Assembly (NCBI GenBank): GCA_024642775.1
Contig: JAHEAL010000005.1
Coordinates: 33,472-72,430 of the forward strand
Length of the DNA: 38,959 nucleotides
From: Nitrosomonadales bacterium
GTDB lineage: Bacteria > Pseudomonadota > Gammaproteobacteria > Burkholderiales > Methylophilaceae
Reading direction: 5' to 3'
A program made the position numbers and the translations under genes. The notes beneath the pieces were generated by a model. That model made no database searches. It was not told the origin of the DNA and saw only the letters and a list, made by a program, of their open reading frames with translations. This document shows, one piece after another, positions 1 to 9,142 of the stretch (position 1 is its first letter; every line of letters starts with the position of its first letter).

Positions 1-261
1 CTTCAGGGGCTAGCCAATGAAGATATTCAACTAGTGATTCCAGGTCATGGAAAACCTGCATCTAAAAAATTATCATTTGACCCCATCTTGAAATACTTAG
101 TTGTCCTGAGAGACGATATTAGAAAATTGATCGATGAGGGCCATACTTTAGAGTATGCCATTGAAAATGCAGCAGCCTCCGAGAGAGGAAAGTGGTTATT
201 GTTTGATATTCAAAACAAAAGAAACGTTAATATGATTTACCCGATGATGGAGTGGGAGTAA
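1..261 (+). CDS. MBL-fold zinc metallohydrolase, quinoprotein-relay type (3' end only)
   Basis: Only the last 86 codons are present; the frame is open from base 1, so the gene starts outside the window. The fragment contains the metallo-beta-lactamase-fold motif IPGHGKPAS (residues about 12-20 of the fragment), followed by a helical region and a C-terminus with SERGKWLLFD and NVNMIYPMMEWE. From memory, the SER..W.LFD...RNV...EWE ending is typical of the 'quinoprotein relay system zinc metallohydrolase' families that occur beside PQQ-dependent dehydrogenases in methylotrophs. This would fit the pqqA gene at 17.0 kb. The MBL fold is well supported; the relay-family assignment is recognition of the tail only, and the zinc ligands of the N-terminal half cannot be seen. 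Confidence 0.7.
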   Translation, partial: LQGLANEDIQLVIPGHGKPASKKLSFDPILKYLVVLRDDIRKLIDEGHTLEYAIENAAASERGKWLLFDIQNKRNVNMIYPMMEWE

Positions 262-289
262 AACAACCCCCACTGAAATTGCAAATCAC

Positions 290-694
290 TTATTTTGATT
301 TTTTGTTATCTATGCCACAGCCTGTAATTTGAGGATTGCTTCCAACAAGCATTAGACCTCCGGTGATAGCAACATAAAGCAGTGACATGATCAATACTGG
401 CTGCCCTTGCATCGCATTAAAAAAATAAACGATCGCCCAAATAAATGAGTATGCAGCTAACACATAAGCAGCAATCTTTGTCTTGTAGCCCAGTATGAGT
501 GCTAAGCCCCCTAAAAATTGAACTAAGATGCTAAGAGGCGCCATTATTCCAGGCAACCCTCTTGATCCAAGCATGTCTTGATACATTCCATATCCACCCG
601 GAGTGCTGATAATATTGTTTAAAATGAAAAGAATAGACACAAAGAAAATTTGCGCTAAAAAGACACGAGAAATAAGTCCGATATGTTTTGTCAT
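290..694 (-). CDS. DoxX family membrane protein
   Basis: A 134-residue integral membrane protein with four predicted hydrophobic segments (about residues 8-28, 50-70, 73-93, 97-117) and the DoxX-type pattern of a first helix followed by a Gly/Pro-rich loop and then PLSILVQFLGGLALILGYKT. DoxX/DoxD relatives are small quinone- or redox-associated membrane proteins, often of unknown role. It converges on the upstream metallohydrolase with 28 bases between stops and is divergent from the GNAT gene, with a 51-base AT-rich gap for both promoters. The C-terminal tail is short and carries one Cys (TGCGIDNKK). The family is clear; no substrate can be assigned. Confidence 0.8.
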   Translation of the reverse strand: MTKHIGLISRVFLAQIFFVSILFILNNIISTPGGYGMYQDMLGSRGLPGIMAPLSILVQFLGGLALILGYKTKIAAYVLAAYSFIWAIVYFFNAMQGQPVLIMSLLYVAITGGLMLVGSNPQITGCGIDNKKSK

Positions 695-745
695 AATGAT
701 TCCTAATAATTTAATTTTATAAATAATGCCCTTAAAATACTAACT

Positions 746-1186
746 ATGCAAGAAACTAACATTAATTTTCAAAAGATATGTTGGAAAAAGAATCAAAGCT
801 TTATAAAAGAAATTCGCACAAAAGTTTTTATAGAAGAGCAAAATATTCCTATTGATTTAGAGTGGGATACATATGACATAACGGCAAACCATTTTGCAGT
901 TTTTAAAAACGGACAACCAATTGCCTACGCAAGAGTAGTTCAAAAAGAGGGTGCTCTATGGATAGGGCGAATGGCTGTAGACAAGTCACAAAGGTCAAAA
1001 GGAATAGGTAGTTTTTTGATTCAGCAAGCAATTAAAGCAACGAGATCGTTAAATCCGAACCAAGCAATATATGTTTCAGCGCAATTAGCGGCAATAGATT
1101 TTTATAAAAAAAATAAATTTGAGACAGTCGGTGAACAATATCTCGATGCGGGAATTTTTCATAAGGATATGAAATTAGTTAGATAA
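746..1186 (+). CDS. GNAT family N-acetyltransferase (ElaA-like)
   Basis: A 146-residue protein with the GNAT fold: an N-terminal section with VFIEEQNIPIDLEWD (residues about 27-41), the acetyl-CoA binding segment RMAVDKSQRSKGIGSFLIQQA (about 74-94) carrying the Q/R-x-x-G-x-G/A signature as RSKGIG, and a C-terminal YVSAQLAAIDFYKKNKFETVGEQYLDAGIFHKDM that is typical of the ElaA/PA-like subgroup. The acceptor is unknown. It is monocistronic, with its 3' end overlapping the convergent mutY by 12 bases. ATG start at 746. Confidence 0.85.
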   Translation: MQETNINFQKICWKKNQSFIKEIRTKVFIEEQNIPIDLEWDTYDITANHFAVFKNGQPIAYARVVQKEGALWIGRMAVDKSQRSKGIGSFLIQQAIKATRSLNPNQAIYVSAQLAAIDFYKKNKFETVGEQYLDAGIFHKDMKLVR

Positions 1187-2194
1187 TTCGGTAAGAAGTT
1201 TTTTAATTGGCGCTGGAAGACCAACCTCAGTTAGATCGATAAAATCAAACCACAATCCAAAACTATTATCATTTGGCTCTTTGCAAAGATGGATATGAGT
1301 ATATTTATAAGAAAGCTTAAAATGAGAAAATGTACAACTTCTTTCCCCTGTCTTTAAGATTTTTAAATCATCTCTATTAAGTTTTTCTTGAAAAATTGGC
1401 TCTGTTGGAGGCAGCCATAGTTGACTCCAAATCTTAGTCTTGGTGTTCTTAATCAGAAAGAATCGTTTGTTGTATTCATAAATATAAAATTGGGAGTACT
1501 TAACTGGTTTATCTTTTGACTTATTTTTAACAGGGATTCTGCTTGATGCATTGTTTTTTCTAGCTAGGCAACCATCGTTTAATGGACAATCAACACATTT
1601 AGGATTTGATCTTTTACAGACAGTTGCTCCTAAGTCCATAATGGCTTGAGTATAAGTCGAAATATTTTGATTGGGCAAAATGGAATCACTTATTGACCAA
1701 AGCCTTTTGATAGTTTTTGTTTTATTGACAGGTTCTTCAATGGCAAAGAATCGTAACAATACTCTTTTTACATTTGCATCGAGGATGGCGTATTTTTTAT
1801 TAAAAGAAAAAGCCAAGATAGCACCTGCGGTTGATCTCCCTATCCCTGGTAAATTAACAATGTCATCGTAATCCTCAGGAAATTTTCCATTATGTAAATT
1901 TTTAATAGACTGAGCAGCAGCATATATGTTTCGCGCTCTGCTGTAATAGCCGAGGCCGCTCCAGTAAGAAAGTATTTGATCCTCATCAGTATTTGCTAAA
2001 GCAGCAATGTTAGGAAATTGTTTTATGAATTTTTCAAAATAAGGTATGACGGTATTCACCTGTGTTTGTTGAAGCATAATTTCAGATATCCACACATGAT
2101 AAGGATTTTTATTTTTTTGCCATGGGAGATCATGACGTCCAAAAGACGAATGCCACTTAATCAATCTTTCACTGATGTCAATTTTTGAAGTCAC
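1175..2194 (-). CDS. mutY: A/G-specific adenine DNA glycosylase
   Basis: MutY removes adenine mispaired with 8-oxoguanine. The 339-residue protein has the usual length and order: the HhH-GPD domain with catalytic Glu38 in SEIMLQQTQV, the helix-hairpin-helix LPGIGRSTAGAI (about 115-126), catalytic Asp139 in AILDANVKR, a [4Fe-4S] cluster motif Cys193-x6-Cys200-x2-Cys203-x5-Cys209, and a C-terminal Nudix-like 8-oxoG recognition domain (about 230-339) with TFSHFKLSYKYTHIHL. Six bases separate it from uppP upstream on the same strand, so uppP and mutY are probably co-transcribed. Confidence 0.97.
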   Translation of the reverse strand: MTSKIDISERLIKWHSSFGRHDLPWQKNKNPYHVWISEIMLQQTQVNTVIPYFEKFIKQFPNIAALANTDEDQILSYWSGLGYYSRARNIYAAAQSIKNLHNGKFPEDYDDIVNLPGIGRSTAGAILAFSFNKKYAILDANVKRVLLRFFAIEEPVNKTKTIKRLWSISDSILPNQNISTYTQAIMDLGATVCKRSNPKCVDCPLNDGCLARKNNASSRIPVKNKSKDKPVKYSQFYIYEYNKRFFLIKNTKTKIWSQLWLPPTEPIFQEKLNRDDLKILKTGERSCTFSHFKLSYKYTHIHLCKEPNDNSFGLWFDFIDLTEVGLPAPIKKLLTELSN

Positions 2195-2200
2195 AATGAT

Positions 2201-2995
2201 TTATATAAAAACGACTAGGAAAAACAACCCAAAAATAATTCGATAGTAAGCAAAAATTTTGAAATCATTATTTGAAACAAATTTAATTAAAAATCTGATG
2301 ATAACAAGCGCGGTAAAAAAGGATACAACAAATCCTATTAGAAAAAATAGAGTATCTTCTTGACTCAAGCTAGAGTAATTTTTATATAAGTCATAGAAAG
2401 TGGCGGCAAACATAATTGGGATAGCTAAAAAAAATGAAAACTCGGTTGCTGTTTTCCGGTCAAGTTTTAGAATTAATCCTCCCATAATGGTTGCTCCTGA
2501 GCGAGAGGTTCCAGGTATTAGTGCTAAGCACTGAAAAAGCCCTATACCCAATGCATTAGTTTTTGATAGTTGCTCAAGATTTTTAAGCTGTTTATATTTA
2601 ATTTGTTTTTCGATGAATAAAATCAGAACCCCACCAATGATTAAAGCAATGCTAACTGGGACGGGGTTAAATAAATACATTTTTATGTGATCGTGAAATA
2701 ATAATCCTATTACAGCAGCTGGTATGGATGCAATGAGAATATTTATAAAAAAATGCTGAGAAGATTTTGTTTGGATCAATAATACTTTTTCAATGAGCAT
2801 TGAACGATACTCGTACACGATAGCTAAAATGGCGCCTAGTTGGATAAAGATCTCAAAAACATTTATATTAGCATGATCTACTTTTAGCAAATGAGCGCCA
2901 ATGATTAAATGGCCGGTTGAGCTGACAGGAATAAATTCCGTCAGCCCTTCAAGAATTCCAAGCAATATGGCTTGTAGATAAATTATGATGGCCAT
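2201..2995 (-). CDS. uppP: undecaprenyl-diphosphate phosphatase
   Basis: UppP (BacA) dephosphorylates undecaprenyl diphosphate to recycle the lipid carrier of peptidoglycan and other envelope polymers. The 264-residue polytopic protein shows both family signatures: EGLTEFIPVSSTGHL near residues 16-30 and PGTSRSGATIMGGL about residues 161-174, with seven to eight hydrophobic segments. It starts 10 bases after the thiC stop, so it may be carried by transcripts from the TPP-regulated thiC promoter or have its own promoter inside thiC. Confidence 0.97.
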   Translation of the reverse strand: MAIIIYLQAILLGILEGLTEFIPVSSTGHLIIGAHLLKVDHANINVFEIFIQLGAILAIVYEYRSMLIEKVLLIQTKSSQHFFINILIASIPAAVIGLLFHDHIKMYLFNPVPVSIALIIGGVLILFIEKQIKYKQLKNLEQLSKTNALGIGLFQCLALIPGTSRSGATIMGGLILKLDRKTATEFSFFLAIPIMFAATFYDLYKNYSSLSQEDTLFFLIGFVVSFFTALVIIRFLIKFVSNNDFKIFAYYRIIFGLFFLVVFI

Positions 2996-3005
2996 GACCT
3001 AAAGG

Positions 3006-5014
<2,009 letters not shown>

Positions 5015-5021
5015 TAAATCT

Positions 5022-5027
5022 ATTCTA
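5022..5027 (-). promoter_or_regulatory. candidate -10 box of the thiC promoter
   Basis: TAGAAT on the minus strand would place the transcription start around 5014-5016, exactly at the first base of riboswitch stem P1. No good -35 box is seen at the right distance, so this rests on the -10 and its position. Confidence 0.45.
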
Positions 5028-5084
5028 CCTAATTTTGATTGAAATGCGTAGACTAAAGCTACAAAATGGAATAGCAATTTAAGA

Positions 5085-5090
5085 TATAAT
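5085..5090 (+). promoter_or_regulatory. candidate -10 box of the pcm-tolC transcript
   Basis: A perfect TATAAT lies 32 bases before the ATG of the PCMT-like gene, in the divergent gap with thiC. The -35 position (about 5062-5067, CAAAAT) is poor. Confidence 0.45.
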
Positions 5091-5121
5091 TTATTTTCTA
5101 ATAAATACAATTAATTTTTCA

Positions 5122-5778
5122 ATGAATCAAATAGAAAAAAATAGGTTTAATATGATTGAACAACAGATCAGGACTTGGAATGTTCTGGATAAAGCTGTTT
5201 TAGATCTTTTAAAAAATATCCCAAGAGAGGATTATGTTCCAAAAGAATTCTTACCTTTAGCATTTTCGGATGTTGAAATTCCAATAGAAAAAAATATAAC
5301 CATGTTAAGTCCAGTCATCGAGGCCAAAATATTAAATTGTCTTGATCTTAATAAGCAAATTTACGCATTGCATGTGGGCACGGGTTCTGGTTATTTTGCA
5401 GCACTGCTGGCAAGTCAAGTAAAGAAGTTGTTAACTATTGATATAAGTGAAAGTGCTTTAAATAGGGCAAAAGTTATTCATCGAAAAAACAAAATAAGCA
5501 ATATTGAATATTTATGTTGTAATGGATTTAATGGATTATTTGAGAATTTTCCATATGACTTAATTGTTTTTACAGCTTCACATTTGATTGAACCGCCCGG
5601 GCTTCGTGATCAACTTGCGATAAATGGGTCACTATTATTTTTTGAAGGTAACTCACAGTTACAGAATGTTAAACTAGTAAAGAGAGTTTCTGAAACTGAA
5701 TACGATGAAAAAATTCTATTTGAGGCATCGATACCCTCTTTATTAAAGTCTTGGGAGCCAAATAAATTTCTATTTTAA
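5122..5778 (+). CDS. protein-L-isoaspartate O-methyltransferase family protein
   Basis: A 218-residue SAM-dependent methyltransferase of the PCMT family. Seen: N-terminal MIEQQIRTWNVLD (residues about 11-23), PREDYVP (33-39), the pre-catalytic loop TMLSPVIEAKIL and the SAM motif I HVGTGSGYFAALLA (about 84-97). It is similar to the PCMT homologues that sit directly upstream of tolC in many betaproteobacteria. The TMLSP loop replaces the (I/T)SQP(Y/F) active-site signature of true isoaspartyl methyltransferases only partly, so repair of isoaspartate is likely but not proven. The tolC frame opens 11 bases after its stop, which suggests translational coupling. Confidence 0.85.
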   Translation: MNQIEKNRFNMIEQQIRTWNVLDKAVLDLLKNIPREDYVPKEFLPLAFSDVEIPIEKNITMLSPVIEAKILNCLDLNKQIYALHVGTGSGYFAALLASQVKKLLTIDISESALNRAKVIHRKNKISNIEYLCCNGFNGLFENFPYDLIVFTASHLIEPPGLRDQLAINGSLLFFEGNSQLQNVKLVKRVSETEYDEKILFEASIPSLLKSWEPNKFLF

Positions 5779-5789
5779 GATTTAAAATT

Positions 5790-7136
5790 TTGATAAGTTT
5801 ATTTGCTCTTTTTGTAAATTTATACGCCTTTTCTGATGATAAAGATCTATTCCAGCTTTATCAAGAAGCACTAGCAAATGACCCAATGCTTTCTTCTGAG
5901 AGATACCAAAATGAAGCCGTTAAAGAATTAGTAAATCAAGGCCGAGCACTTTTTTTACCAACGGTTTCAGCAACAATGAATTATGATGATCGAAACCAAG
6001 CACGAAAATTTTTAAATACGGATGCTTCCTTGGGCAGTAGTTTGTTTACCAGAGGAACCAAGGCGGATTATGATGCATATGGTTACTCGGTAATAATTAG
6101 ACAACCATTGTTTAATTACTCAGCTTTTTCTACGTATAAAAAAATCTTATCCCAAACAAGCTTAGCGGATAAGAAATATCATTTGGTGCAACAAGATTTG
6201 ATGATGAAGTTATCTGAATTGTATTTTGATGCTTTATTAGCAAAGGATAAGGTTGAATTAATTCAAGCACAAAGATTGGCTATTAATGAGCAACTTAAAG
6301 AAGCGGAAGTTAAGTTTGATGCAGGACTAATTTCTATAACTGATATTAATGAAGCAAAAACGAAGAATGACTTAATGGAAATTGATTTGTTAAATGCTGT
6401 TAAGGATTTAAAAATAAAGAAAAGACAAATTCAGGCAATTACTGGAAGTTTGCCGGGGCGTTTAAAGCCATTGATGAGCTCAATAGCTTTTGAAAAAATG
6501 GACAACCTTCCAGAAGAATGGGTAGATATTGCTATGCAAAATAGCACAGCTATTTTGATTAAAGATTCAGAAATTGATGTGGCACAAAAAGAAATTGATG
6601 TAAGAAGAGGTGAATACTTTCCAACAGTTGATGCTTTGGCTTCGAGACGAAGAACATGGGATAAGGGAGGCTATGCTTTTGGTTTGAGGAATTATTCGGA
6701 TACTTTTGGGGTAGAGGTTAGCATTCCAATTTTTGAGGGGGGATTAACAAGCTCAAAAGTCAGAGAAGCAGAGTTACTTAAAAATAAGACCATACAAGAA
6801 TCAGAAGGATTGAAAAGACAGGTTGAGCTTCAGGTCAGGGAGTCTTACTTGAAACTTCAAACCAATTTATCTGAAATAGAAGCTTATCAACAGGCATTAC
6901 GCTCATCTGAATTACAATTACAGTCGACGCAACTTGGTTTTCAAGAAGGGTTGCGAAACAGCGTGGAGGTCTTAAATGCTCAGCAAATGTTATTTTCGGC
7001 TACTTATGATCTTTTGGCGTCAAGATATCATTATTTATTAAATCTGTTAGACTTGAAACACAAGGTGGGCACTTTGTCTGTCCAAGACATAGAAGATATA
7101 AATAAATTTTTAATGGTTGATGCAAATGAAAGCTGA
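5790..7136 (+). CDS. TolC family outer membrane efflux/secretion protein
   Basis: A protein of about 448 residues with the two OEP repeats of TolC: N-terminal LYQEALANDPMLSSERY, the strand-helix region QARKFLNTDASLG, YDAYGYSVIIRQPLFNYSAFSTYK, the second repeat ADKKYHL...ELYFDALLAKDKVELIQAQ, then YSDTFGVEVSIPIFEGGLTSSKVREAE and QLGFQEGLRNSVEVLNAQ. It forms the outer-membrane channel of type I secretion or RND efflux systems. The start is uncertain: the frame has no ATG or GTG. TTG 5790 is the usual choice but gives a signal peptide without a positive n-region; reading from ATT 5766 or ATT 5772 would add Arg-Phe-Lys ahead of the hydrophobic ILISLFALFVNLYAFS. It overlaps the next gene by 17 bases. 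Confidence 0.93.
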   Translation: MISLFALFVNLYAFSDDKDLFQLYQEALANDPMLSSERYQNEAVKELVNQGRALFLPTVSATMNYDDRNQARKFLNTDASLGSSLFTRGTKADYDAYGYSVIIRQPLFNYSAFSTYKKILSQTSLADKKYHLVQQDLMMKLSELYFDALLAKDKVELIQAQRLAINEQLKEAEVKFDAGLISITDINEAKTKNDLMEIDLLNAVKDLKIKKRQIQAITGSLPGRLKPLMSSIAFEKMDNLPEEWVDIAMQNSTAILIKDSEIDVAQKEIDVRRGEYFPTVDALASRRRTWDKGGYAFGLRNYSDTFGVEVSIPIFEGGLTSSKVREAELLKNKTIQESEGLKRQVELQVRESYLKLQTNLSEIEAYQQALRSSELQLQSTQLGFQEGLRNSVEVLNAQQMLFSATYDLLASRYHYLLNLLDLKHKVGTLSVQDIEDINKFLMVDANES

Positions 7137-7680
7137 AATTCAAAGAAGTCAATTGGTTATTGTAGACATGCAAGAAAAACTTGCTGGCGCAATGCCAAAA
7201 GAAGTGATCAATAAAATTATTCGACGAATAGAACTTATTGCAACTCTGGCAAAAATTGAAGAGATTCCTGTTGTTGTAACTGAGCAGTATCCTGTCGGCC
7301 TTGGCAAGACGATCTCAAGCATGATTCCATTTTTGACTCATGCTCAATTTATCGAGAAGACGACATTTTCGTGCGTTGATGATCCAAAATTTAATACAAA
7401 GTTAATTGAGACTAGAGATCAGATAATTCTGGCTGGAACCGAGTCACATATTTGTATTCTTCAAACAGCGTTAGATTTAGTAGACCAAGGAAAGAAAGTT
7501 TATATTCTTGAGGATGCTATTGTTTCACGCAATATATTAAATAAACAAAATGCTATTTTTAGATTAAGAGATGCGGGTTGTATTTTGACGAATGTTGAGT
7601 CTATTGTTTTTGAATGGCTAGGAGATTCGAATAATCCAAATTTTAAGAAGATTGCTCCACTAATTAAAGATATTTGCTAA
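7120..7680 (+). CDS. isochorismatase-fold cysteine hydrolase
   Basis: A 186-residue cysteine hydrolase of the isochorismatase superfamily. The catalytic triad is visible as Asp16 (IVDMQEKL), Lys80 (FIEKTTFSC) and Cys112 (AGTESHICILQTALDL). The start at ATG 7120 (or 7126) lies inside the tolC 3' end, so the genes are translationally coupled. The protein resembles the YcaC/hydrolase subgroup rather than nicotinamidase or true isochorismatase; its substrate is unknown. Its stop overlaps the convergent waaA by 17 bases. Confidence 0.85.
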   Translation: MQMKAEIQRSQLVIVDMQEKLAGAMPKEVINKIIRRIELIATLAKIEEIPVVVTEQYPVGLGKTISSMIPFLTHAQFIEKTTFSCVDDPKFNTKLIETRDQIILAGTESHICILQTALDLVDQGKKVYILEDAIVSRNILNKQNAIFRLRDAGCILTNVESIVFEWLGDSNNPNFKKIAPLIKDIC

Positions 7681-8914
7681 TCAAGGAAATAATTTTTTCC
7701 TCTCCTTTTTTGTTTTTATCTAAAAAAGTTTTAATATTTTTTTGATAGTTTAAATCATCACCAGATTCAGAAAATTTTTCAATAAAAAAACTTAAATTTG
7801 CTATTTCAATTTGATAAATTATTTTTGCCAATATGGCTTCTTTAATGATGGAAAAGAAATTATAGGTTGATTGACCTACTACCGTAGGTTTGCCCATTAA
7901 CAATGGTTCAATTGGATTTTGTGACCCATAGTCCCCGATGCTTCCACCGACAAAAACTAAATCAGACAAGGCAATGTAATTATTTATTTCCCCCATGGTA
8001 TTCCCAAGAATTAGATATGGGGATGATTTTTTTTCTACTTTTAATTGCGCCATTTTTATATAGCTGAATTTCATTTTTATAAAGATCTTTTCAACCTCTG
8101 AAAACCGATCTGGGTGCCTAGGAACAATAATAAAAGAATATCTGGAAGGATCTAGGTTCTTTATTGAATCCAAAAATATTTTTTCTTCTCCTTTTCTTGA
8201 GCTTATTAGAGAAACGATAAATTTGTTATTCAAGGAAAATTTATTTTTAATGGCAACAATATGTTTGCTATTTACTGCCTCTATGGTCTGATTAAATTTT
8301 AGATTAGACGAGAGTGCTATTTTTTGTTTGGTAATTTTATGAAAATGATCTTTATCAATTTTAGATTGAGCAACAATATGGTTAAATTTAGCAAAAGTTT
8401 CTCTGCTAAAATTTTCAAATTTAAGATACTTATCTAAGGATCGCTTGGAAAGCCTTGCATTAATAAGAATACTGGGTATTTTCCTCTGAGATAATTCATT
8501 TAATAATGATGGCCAAATTTCAGTCTCTAAAAAAATTGCGATACGTGGTTTAAAGTGCCTTAAAAATCGTTTGTTCAAAATAAAGCTGTCAAACGGCAAG
8601 TAAGCTCGATGAACTCTTTTTGACTCAGTTAAGACAACGTTTCTGCCCGTTGGGGTTCCATGCGTAATGAGAAAATCGTAACTGATGTGCTTTTCTAATA
8701 AAAGCTGTAATAAAGTTTTGATCGCTCTGGTTTCTCCTACCGATACGCAATGAAACCAAATTAATTTTTTATTAAAAATTTGAGTCCTGAATATTCCATA
8801 TCTCTCAAAAATGAAATTAAGATAGGCCGGTTGTTTGATGGCTCTGAATAAAAACTTAATCGGTGAGAGAAGAATTAGAAAATGAACAGCAATTTGATAA
8901 ATAAAAAGTCTCAT
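7664..8914 (-). CDS. waaA: 3-deoxy-D-manno-octulosonic acid (Kdo) transferase
   Basis: WaaA transfers Kdo from CMP-Kdo to lipid A precursor at the inner membrane. The 416-residue protein shows an N-terminal membrane anchor (MRLFIYQIAVHFLILLSP), FIFERYGIF, the GT-B N-domain with HCVSVGETRA that contains the proposed catalytic Glu, FLITHGTPTGR, AIFLETEIWPSLL, and the C-domain with SSRKGEE, VPRHPDRF, VFVGGSIGDYGSQNPIEP (nucleotide-sugar binding). I chose ATG 8914 because the family begins with the membrane helix; ATG 8923 in the same frame would add three residues. No kinase is fused, but a WaaP-like domain occurs at 17.2 kb. Confidence 0.95.
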   Translation of the reverse strand: MRLFIYQIAVHFLILLSPIKFLFRAIKQPAYLNFIFERYGIFRTQIFNKKLIWFHCVSVGETRAIKTLLQLLLEKHISYDFLITHGTPTGRNVVLTESKRVHRAYLPFDSFILNKRFLRHFKPRIAIFLETEIWPSLLNELSQRKIPSILINARLSKRSLDKYLKFENFSRETFAKFNHIVAQSKIDKDHFHKITKQKIALSSNLKFNQTIEAVNSKHIVAIKNKFSLNNKFIVSLISSRKGEEKIFLDSIKNLDPSRYSFIIVPRHPDRFSEVEKIFIKMKFSYIKMAQLKVEKKSSPYLILGNTMGEINNYIALSDLVFVGGSIGDYGSQNPIEPLLMGKPTVVGQSTYNFFSIIKEAILAKIIYQIEIANLSFFIEKFSESGDDLNYQKNIKTFLDKNKKGEEKIISLISKYL

Positions 8915-9012
8915 ACAGATCATATTCTACATCTAAAACTATTTTTAATAACGAAGTCATTGTTTTATATGAACAAAATGATTTTTGCACCAAATAGTTA
9001 CAAAAAAATGAA

Positions 9013-9040
9013 TTGACGAACCACAATTAGATGATAATAT
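9013..9040 (+). promoter_or_regulatory. candidate nrdJ promoter (-35 TTGACG, -10 TAATAT)
   Basis: TTGACG (9013-9018) and TAATAT (9035-9040) are spaced by 16 bases. The first NrdR-like box fills the spacer and the second lies just downstream of the predicted start (about 9047). An alternative -10 is TACAAT at 9106-9111, without a good -35. Confidence 0.5.
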
Positions 9041-9070
9041 TATGAATGCAAACCACTACATATTGTGGTT
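9019..9070 (+). promoter_or_regulatory. pair of NrdR-box-like elements upstream of nrdJa
   Basis: Box 2 (9051-9070) is an inverted repeat, AACCAC-TACATATT-GTGGTT, close to the NrdR consensus ACACwATATATwGTGT. Box 1 (9019-9038) starts with the same AACCACA half-site but has a weak second half. The two begin 32 bases apart, about three helical turns, as is usual for NrdR box pairs. NrdR is the ATP/dATP-sensing repressor of ribonucleotide reductase genes. The repeat is seen; the regulator is inferred. Confidence 0.6.
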
Positions 9071-9142
9071 TTAATAAAAAGATAATTTTGGTATATTTAG
9101 TTAAGTACAATCAAATTAATTTAAGTTTTTCAGGGGAAATAA

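Noticed and set aside
8915-9142. Cobalamin riboswitch in the nrdJ leader
   Set aside because: The B12-box core (GCCACTG-type) and its stems are not present; the sequence is AT-rich and its only clear element is the NrdR-like repeat.
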